A DNA stretch of 64,000 nt from assembly GCA_958009055.1 (NCBI GenBank), contig OY253662.1, positions 124,001-188,000 of the forward strand. The letters are read 5' to 3'. The notes beneath the pieces were generated by a model, which saw only the letters and a list, made by a program, of their open reading frames with translations, did no database searches and was not told the DNA's origin. The stretch's first letter is position 1. Each line of letters starts with the position of its first letter. The stretch comes from Choricystis sp. odSpoLacu1 (lineage: Eukaryota > Chlorophyta > Trebouxiophyceae). Shown here piece by piece: positions 59,989 through 64,000 of this stretch. Made by a program: the position numbers and the translations under genes.

Positions 59989-61644
59989 TCACGCCACATC
60001 CACCACGCTGTACAATTCGATCGGCATGTCATTGATGACGGCGCCCAGGGTGGCGGCGAGGGCGTCGGCGTCGGCGTCGGAGAACACGAGCGGCGGCTTG
60101 ATCTTCAAAACACTCGCACCAGGGAACCCACCCGCGCTGAGCAGCACCCCCCTCGCGCGGCAGGCGGCCGCCGCCCACGCGGCCGCCGCGGGCGCGGGGG
60201 GCAGCCCCGGGGCGCGCACCACGAGCTCCACACCGACCATCAGGCCGACGCCGCGCACATCCCCGACCGCGGGGTGCCCCCCCACCCCCCGCCGCAGGGC
60301 GGCCAGCAGGCGGCCACCCACGCAGGCGGCTCTGTCAGCCAGCCTGTCACGGGCAATGACGTTGAGAGTGGCCAGGGAGGCGGCCACGGAGGCGGTGGAC
60401 CCGCCAAAGGTGGAGAAGAAGCGGCCGCGCGATGCAAAGGGGGCGGCCAGGGCCCGCGACACGGCGGCCACGCCGATGGGGTACACGTTGGCGATGCCCT
60501 TGCCCAGGATGACGGCGTCCGGGTGCATGGCGGGGGTGGTGGGCGTGGCGTTGGGGAGGTGCAGGTGGAAAGCGAAAGGCGTGCCGACACGGCCGACGCC
60601 GGTCTGGACTTCATCCGCGATCAGGGCGACGCCTTCACCCCGAAACACGGCACACACGGACGCCAGCCACCCAGGCGGCAGCATGATCTGGCCGGCGCAC
60701 GAGGGGATGGGCTCAAAAATGAAGGCGGCGATCCGCGCGCCAGCAGACCGCGCGGCGTCGAGAGCGGCGCGCGCGCCCGCCGGTCCATCCACCTCGATGC
60801 CACGCACAGGGTCAGGCACGGGCAGGATGTGCACCCAGGGCGGGGGTGGAGCGCCTGGGGCGCCGCCGTGGAAACAATAGGGGGAAACAGACGCCGCCGC
60901 GCCAGCGTGGCCGTGGTAGGCTCCAGACAGCGCCACGACATGATGCTTCTCAAACCCGGCGTTAACGTCGCCAGCCGCAGCTTCCGACGCCGCGACCGCG
61001 ATGCGGAGGGTCAGGTCGACGGCTTCGGACCCCGAGGCGGTGTGGTACACAACAGCGTCCATGGCCGCGGGCAGCGCCCCCCGCACCGCCTCCGCGTGGG
61101 CGACGGGGGCGGGGTGAGTGTAGCGCACGTTGGTGTTGAGCGTGGCCCACGCGGAGGCGACGGCGGCGGTGACGGCGGGATGGGCGTGGCCGACGGCGGC
61201 GACGTTGTTTTGGCAGTCGAGGTAGCGCCGGCCGTCTGCGGCAACTGCCCAGCAGCCGGACGCAGCCACGAGGGCGAGGGGGGGTTCGCCAGGCGCGGTC
61301 ACAGAGGCGACGTTGGCGCCGAGGGCGCGCGCGCGGCGAGCGGCGAGCGCGGCCGCTGATTCAGGGTGAGGGGGCGGCGGCTGGGCGGGGGCGACAGTGA
61401 TGGCGGACGCAGTGGCAGCCGCTGCAGCCGCCCCAGCGGCCCCCAGGGGCGACACCACGCCCGGCGGCGACACCCCGAGCGGCGACGCGCCCGAGGGCGG
61501 CGACGCGCCGCGGGGGGACACCGCGCGCGACCAGGTGGGCACGTCGGACGTGACCGACGATTTGGAGGGGGCTCGATCCAGCTTGATGTCGTCCCAGGTG
61601 GGGGGCAGGGTGCGGGAGGGGGGGGGGGAGGCGGGTGTGGACAT
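59989..61644 (-). CDS. Class III PLP aminotransferase (AGXT2/ETNPPL-like)
   Basis: 551 aa, intronless. After about 110 residues of Ser/Pro/Gly-rich leader with repeated SPxGxSP units, the enzyme core reads YLDCQNNVAAVGHAHPAVTA, VRYTHPAPVAHAEAV, VVYHTASGSEAVDLTLRIAV, VALSGAYHGHAGAA, FIFEPIPSCAGQIMLPPGWL, LIADEVQTGVGRVGTPFAFH and VILGKGIANVYPIG (PLP Lys). The order of motifs is closest to alanine-glyoxylate aminotransferase 2 and ethanolamine-phosphate phospho-lyase. The choice between these substrates is open. The N-terminal leader could carry mitochondrial targeting but is not a clean presequence. It is divergent (439 bp) from the RING-ZZ gene. Confidence 0.88.
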   Translation of the reverse strand: MSTPASPPPSRTLPPTWDDIKLDRAPSKSSVTSDVPTWSRAVSPRGASPPSGASPLGVSPPGVVSPLGAAGAAAAAATASAITVAPAQPPPPHPESAAALAARRARALGANVASVTAPGEPPLALVAASGCWAVAADGRRYLDCQNNVAAVGHAHPAVTAAVASAWATLNTNVRYTHPAPVAHAEAVRGALPAAMDAVVYHTASGSEAVDLTLRIAVAASEAAAGDVNAGFEKHHVVALSGAYHGHAGAAASVSPYCFHGGAPGAPPPPWVHILPVPDPVRGIEVDGPAGARAALDAARSAGARIAAFIFEPIPSCAGQIMLPPGWLASVCAVFRGEGVALIADEVQTGVGRVGTPFAFHLHLPNATPTTPAMHPDAVILGKGIANVYPIGVAAVSRALAAPFASRGRFFSTFGGSTASVAASLATLNVIARDRLADRAACVGGRLLAALRRGVGGHPAVGDVRGVGLMVGVELVVRAPGLPPAPAAAAWAAAACRARGVLLSAGGFPGASVLKIKPPLVFSDADADALAATLGAVINDMPIELYSVVDVA

Positions 61645-62083
61645 AGCGAAGCGGAGTGGGGTTGTGAGCGAGGGTTTTTTGCGCGCAAAGAACCAAAGAT
61701 GTGCCGCCGTTTCAGCGGCTGCAACCAGCACTAATTAGACCAGATTCTTGCCCTTTCAACCAGGCGGCGACACCACTGGGTCAAATGGCGGGAGAGGCAG
61801 CCGCGGACAGGGGGAGGGGAAGCCTGGCCGCGTGTTGGCAGCGCGCGCAGGACGAAACGCTCGGCCGAAGTGAACAGACAGGCCTTTCCGCTTTTTGCTC
61901 GACGTTTTCACGGTGAAAACGCAATAGAGCGGGGCGCGCAGCGGCGCACGCGTCCCCCGCGACGGCTGTGCGTCTTCCCTCGCACACCACGTCCACACAC
62001 ACACACGCGCGCCTCGCACACCACGTCCACACACACACACACGCGCCCGTCTGTGTGGAGCCAAACACACACCTAGCCAAACA
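61645..62083. other. Divergent promoter region with tandem repeat
   Basis: 439 bp between two divergent starts. The half nearest the RING gene contains two copies of a 34-36-bp CA-rich unit (61979-62048). The remainder is mixed GC-rich sequence without an ORF of recognisable product. Confidence 0.5.
61979..62048. repeat. 34-36 bp tandem repeat in divergent promoter
   Basis: Two adjacent copies (61979-62012 and 62013-62048) share CTCGCACACCACGTCC followed by a CA run and CGCGC. The copies differ by one CA unit. The repeat sits 35-105 bp upstream of the RING-ZZ start codon. Confidence 0.8.
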
Positions 62084-63285
62084 ATGACGCGCCCACCACC
62101 ACCCCTCGACCCCGCCGACTTCAAGTGCCCCGTCTGCCTGGACCTGGTGTTCAAGGTGTGTGTGTGTGTGCGTGAGCGTGTGTGTGAGCAGTGGGGCAGG
62201 GCGTGTGGGCTGGCGCTCCAAAAACTGCGGCCAGTCAATCGACGTCCGGGCGCCCTCCCGACCCACCCCACACAACACACACACAGCCCGTCGTCCCCGC
62301 CTCCTGCGCCCACGTCTTTTGCTCGTGGTGCCTGCACCGCTCCATGAGTGGCTACGCCCCCTCCCGCTGCCCCCTGGACCGGTCGTCGTTCACCCACATG
62401 CCAGCCGTCAACAAAACGCTGCACCGGGCGCTTGCCCTGGCGTTTCCCGCCTCCTACGCCGCCCGCGCGGTGGAGGTGGCGGCCGAGGAAGCGGCCACAG
62501 GGCCGTCCGAGGATGTGGGCCCCCTGCCGCCACCCAGGGGACTGACAGTGTCCGATTTTGGGTGCGCGACGTGCGGCCTCCTCCTCGCCGCCCCGGTCGC
62601 CCTCAACTGCGGCTGCACCGTCTGCTCCTCCTGCGTCCCCCCCGGCCGCCTTTGCACTGCGTGCGGCGCCACGGGCGTCGTGTCCCGCCCGCCCGCGGTG
62701 TGCGCGCTGCTGGCGACGACGACGGAGGCGCTGTTTCCACAGGCGGCGGCCGACGCGGCGGCGCGCGCGTCGTCGACGGCGGTGGTGGCTGTGGAGGAGA
62801 CTGCTGCTGATGATGACAACGTCACCACCAACCCTCCCGAGACTCAGCACTGTTGGTACGGCATCGGGTGCGACGCGTGCGGCGAGTTCCCCATCGTGGG
62901 GCGCCGCTACACGTGCGCCACGTGCGCCCGCACCTCCCGCATGGGGTACGACCTGTGTGGGCCGTGTGCGGATGCAGGTGCAGCGGAGCGGGGGGGCGCG
63001 TTCCGGTTTGGGCAGCGCCACGAGGCGACGCACGAGGTGGCGCGAGTCCCCCCGGCCCGCACTGCGCTGCACGCCATGGTGGAGGCCCACCCCGAGCTGA
63101 TCATGGAGCAGTTGCTGGCGTTGATTCGGTTGGCGGCGACCCGGGACCCGCCGGTGCAGCGGCGGAGGAGGGAGGGGGCAGAGCTGTCAGACGGCGACCG
63201 CGCCGACGACGGCGGATCCTCCTCCTCCTCCAACGGCGACGCCGCCCTGGCCCTGGCCGACACCGAGCTGGACGCCCCCCCATAA
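62084..63285 (+). CDS. RING and ZZ zinc-finger protein, putative E3 ligase; coding-like extension after stop
   Basis: Exons 62084-62155 and 62287-63285 (GTGTGT...CACAG) give 356 aa. The RING finger is split by the intron: FKCPVCLDLVFK joins PVVPASCAHVFCSWCLHRSM and CPLDRSSFTHMPAVNK. A second Cys cluster follows (FGCATCGLLLAAPVALNCGC, TVCSSCVPPGRLCTACGA). A ZZ-type finger lies at about residues 225-290 (WYGIGCDACGEFPIVGRRYT, CATCARTSRMGYDLCGPCAD, and the late His pair). The tail is acidic and Ser-rich. The frame stops at TAA 63283-63285, but the same frame then stays open to 63576 with coding-like sequence (see finding). RING-ZZ proteins act as ubiquitin ligases binding N-terminal or histone-tail ligands; the target is unknown. 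Confidence 0.85.
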
Positions 63286-63722
63286 GTCGTGGAGCTGGCG
63301 GTCGACCCCGCGCGCCTGCCGCCCGGGTTTCCGCCCGACCTGGCCAGTGTGGAAGCCCTGGAGGCCTTTTTCGGGCGCGTGGAAGCTGGCGGCCTGGCCG
63401 CCCTGACCGACGACGAGCGCAGTGTGCTGGAACGCTTCTTCCCCACCATCCTGCGCCACTTGACGGTGTGGGGCGGGGGGGAGCGCGCAGGCGGGGACGC
63501 GCCGCCCCCCGCGACCGGCGGAGGGGATGAGGACGCGCCGCCAGACGGACTGGAGCGCCTGACGCTGGACGATTGATTGATTGGTTAGTTCTCTGGTGCG
63601 TGTTTGTGTGTTTTCTGTGTGATGCAGCGGGTGGGTGGTCCGTGTTAAAACGTTTTTCAAACACTCGAGAAAAAAAAAAAAAAAAACAACTCTCCCGCGT
63701 TTTTTCACTGCCCAATCGAGCA

Positions 63723-64000
63723 ATGGGGGCCGCCGGCGGGGCGCCCCCCCCTCCCCTCCCCCTGTGCCTGCCCCCCGGCTTGCGCCTGCGTCCTCCCGAC
63801 CCCACCGACGCCCCGGCCCTGCGCTCCGCCCACACCTCCCTCTTCCCCGTGGATTATGAGGACGCCTTTTACGACGCCGTCCTAGCCTCCACGGGCGGCG
63901 TCTTCGGCCTGCTGGCGGAGGCGGCAGGCGGTGGGGACGGCCGGCTGGCGGGGTTTGTGACCGCGCGGCTGCAGTGTGCCTCAAACGTCGACGCACACGA
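63723..64000 (+). CDS. NAA60: N-alpha-acetyltransferase 60-like (GNAT), 3' truncated by window end
   Basis: The frame is open from the ATG at 63723 to the window end (92 codons visible). After a Pro/Leu-rich start the sequence LRLRPPDPTDAPALRSAHTS, then LFPVDYEDAFYDAVL matches the NAA60/HAT4 start (a Pro-[VI]-[DE]-Tyr motif with aligned spacing). The second GNAT strand follows as FGLLAEAAGG and LAGFVTARLQC. NAA60 acetylates N-termini of membrane proteins facing the cytosol at the Golgi (plastid and plasma-membrane forms exist in plants). The acetyl-CoA-binding motif lies beyond the window, so assignment rests on the N-terminal region only. Confidence 0.72.
   Translation, partial: MGAAGGAPPPPLPLCLPPGLRLRPPDPTDAPALRSAHTSLFPVDYEDAFYDAVLASTGGVFGLLAEAAGGGDGRLAGFVTARLQCASNVDAH

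Overview
The window is nuclear DNA of a compact, very GC-rich eukaryote (about 70% GC by eye), most likely a green alga. Spliceosomal introns are short and mostly GTGAG...CACAG. Several products have a plant-type form: a MET1-like DNA methyltransferase, FIE/EED, the PHR2 cryptochrome relative, a plastid ATP/ADP translocase, an SPD1/Ycf45-type ATPase, a uridine kinase-UPRT fusion and an AKIN-beta subunit. Several N-termini look like transit peptides. A prasinophyte-grade or other GC-rich chlorophyte fits best; the species is inference. I count 39 protein genes in 64 kb, many with no intron and most with one to three. I recognised no tRNA, rRNA, CRISPR array or transposon.

Layout. 1-8.7 kb: AXR1 (5' truncated), a tRNA pseudouridine synthase, an Ala-rich coiled-coil protein, prefoldin subunit 4, ribosomal protein eL14, a UPF0301/AlgH protein and a secreted protein of a plant-type uncharacterised family. 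8.9-22.9 kb: prohibitin, AKIN-beta, CDT1, the ATP/ADP translocase, a LON-domain protein, complex III subunit QCR7, UFC1, a PYROXD2-like oxidoreductase and an MFS transporter. 23-34.6 kb: an unknown protein, a type I membrane protein, an FAD monooxygenase, a tiny membrane protein, FIE/EED, a 7TM (GOST-like) protein, a Cys-rich anchored protein and a PLP aminotransferase. 34.9-48.6 kb: UK/UPRT, two Ala-rich coiled-coil proteins, the SPD1-like ATPase and MET1/DNMT1. 49-64 kb: eEF1B-beta, CDC73, inositol-phosphate synthase, PHR2, FHIT, a METTL2/6-type methyltransferase, a Bin3/MEPCE methyltransferase, a class III aminotransferase, a RING-ZZ protein and the start of a NAA60-like acetyltransferase.

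The genes are mainly unrelated housekeeping functions. The chromatin set (MET1, FIE/EED, CDC73, CDT1) shows a lineage with maintenance DNA methylation and PRC2. Plastid and mitochondrial functions are scattered among them.

The main structural observation is that at least nine otherwise convincing genes are broken at a mononucleotide or (CG)n tract. In every case removing one repeat unit restores a homologous frame. The pattern has one direction and is best read as residual insertion errors in the assembly, so the proteins should be read across those sites. Other points of interest are an exon that is only the ATG, a 12-nt microexon, a GC-AG intron, an in-frame stop followed by more coding-like sequence, two same-strand gene pairs too close for separate promoters, and a CA-rich leader / GA-GT-rich trailer signature around many genes.
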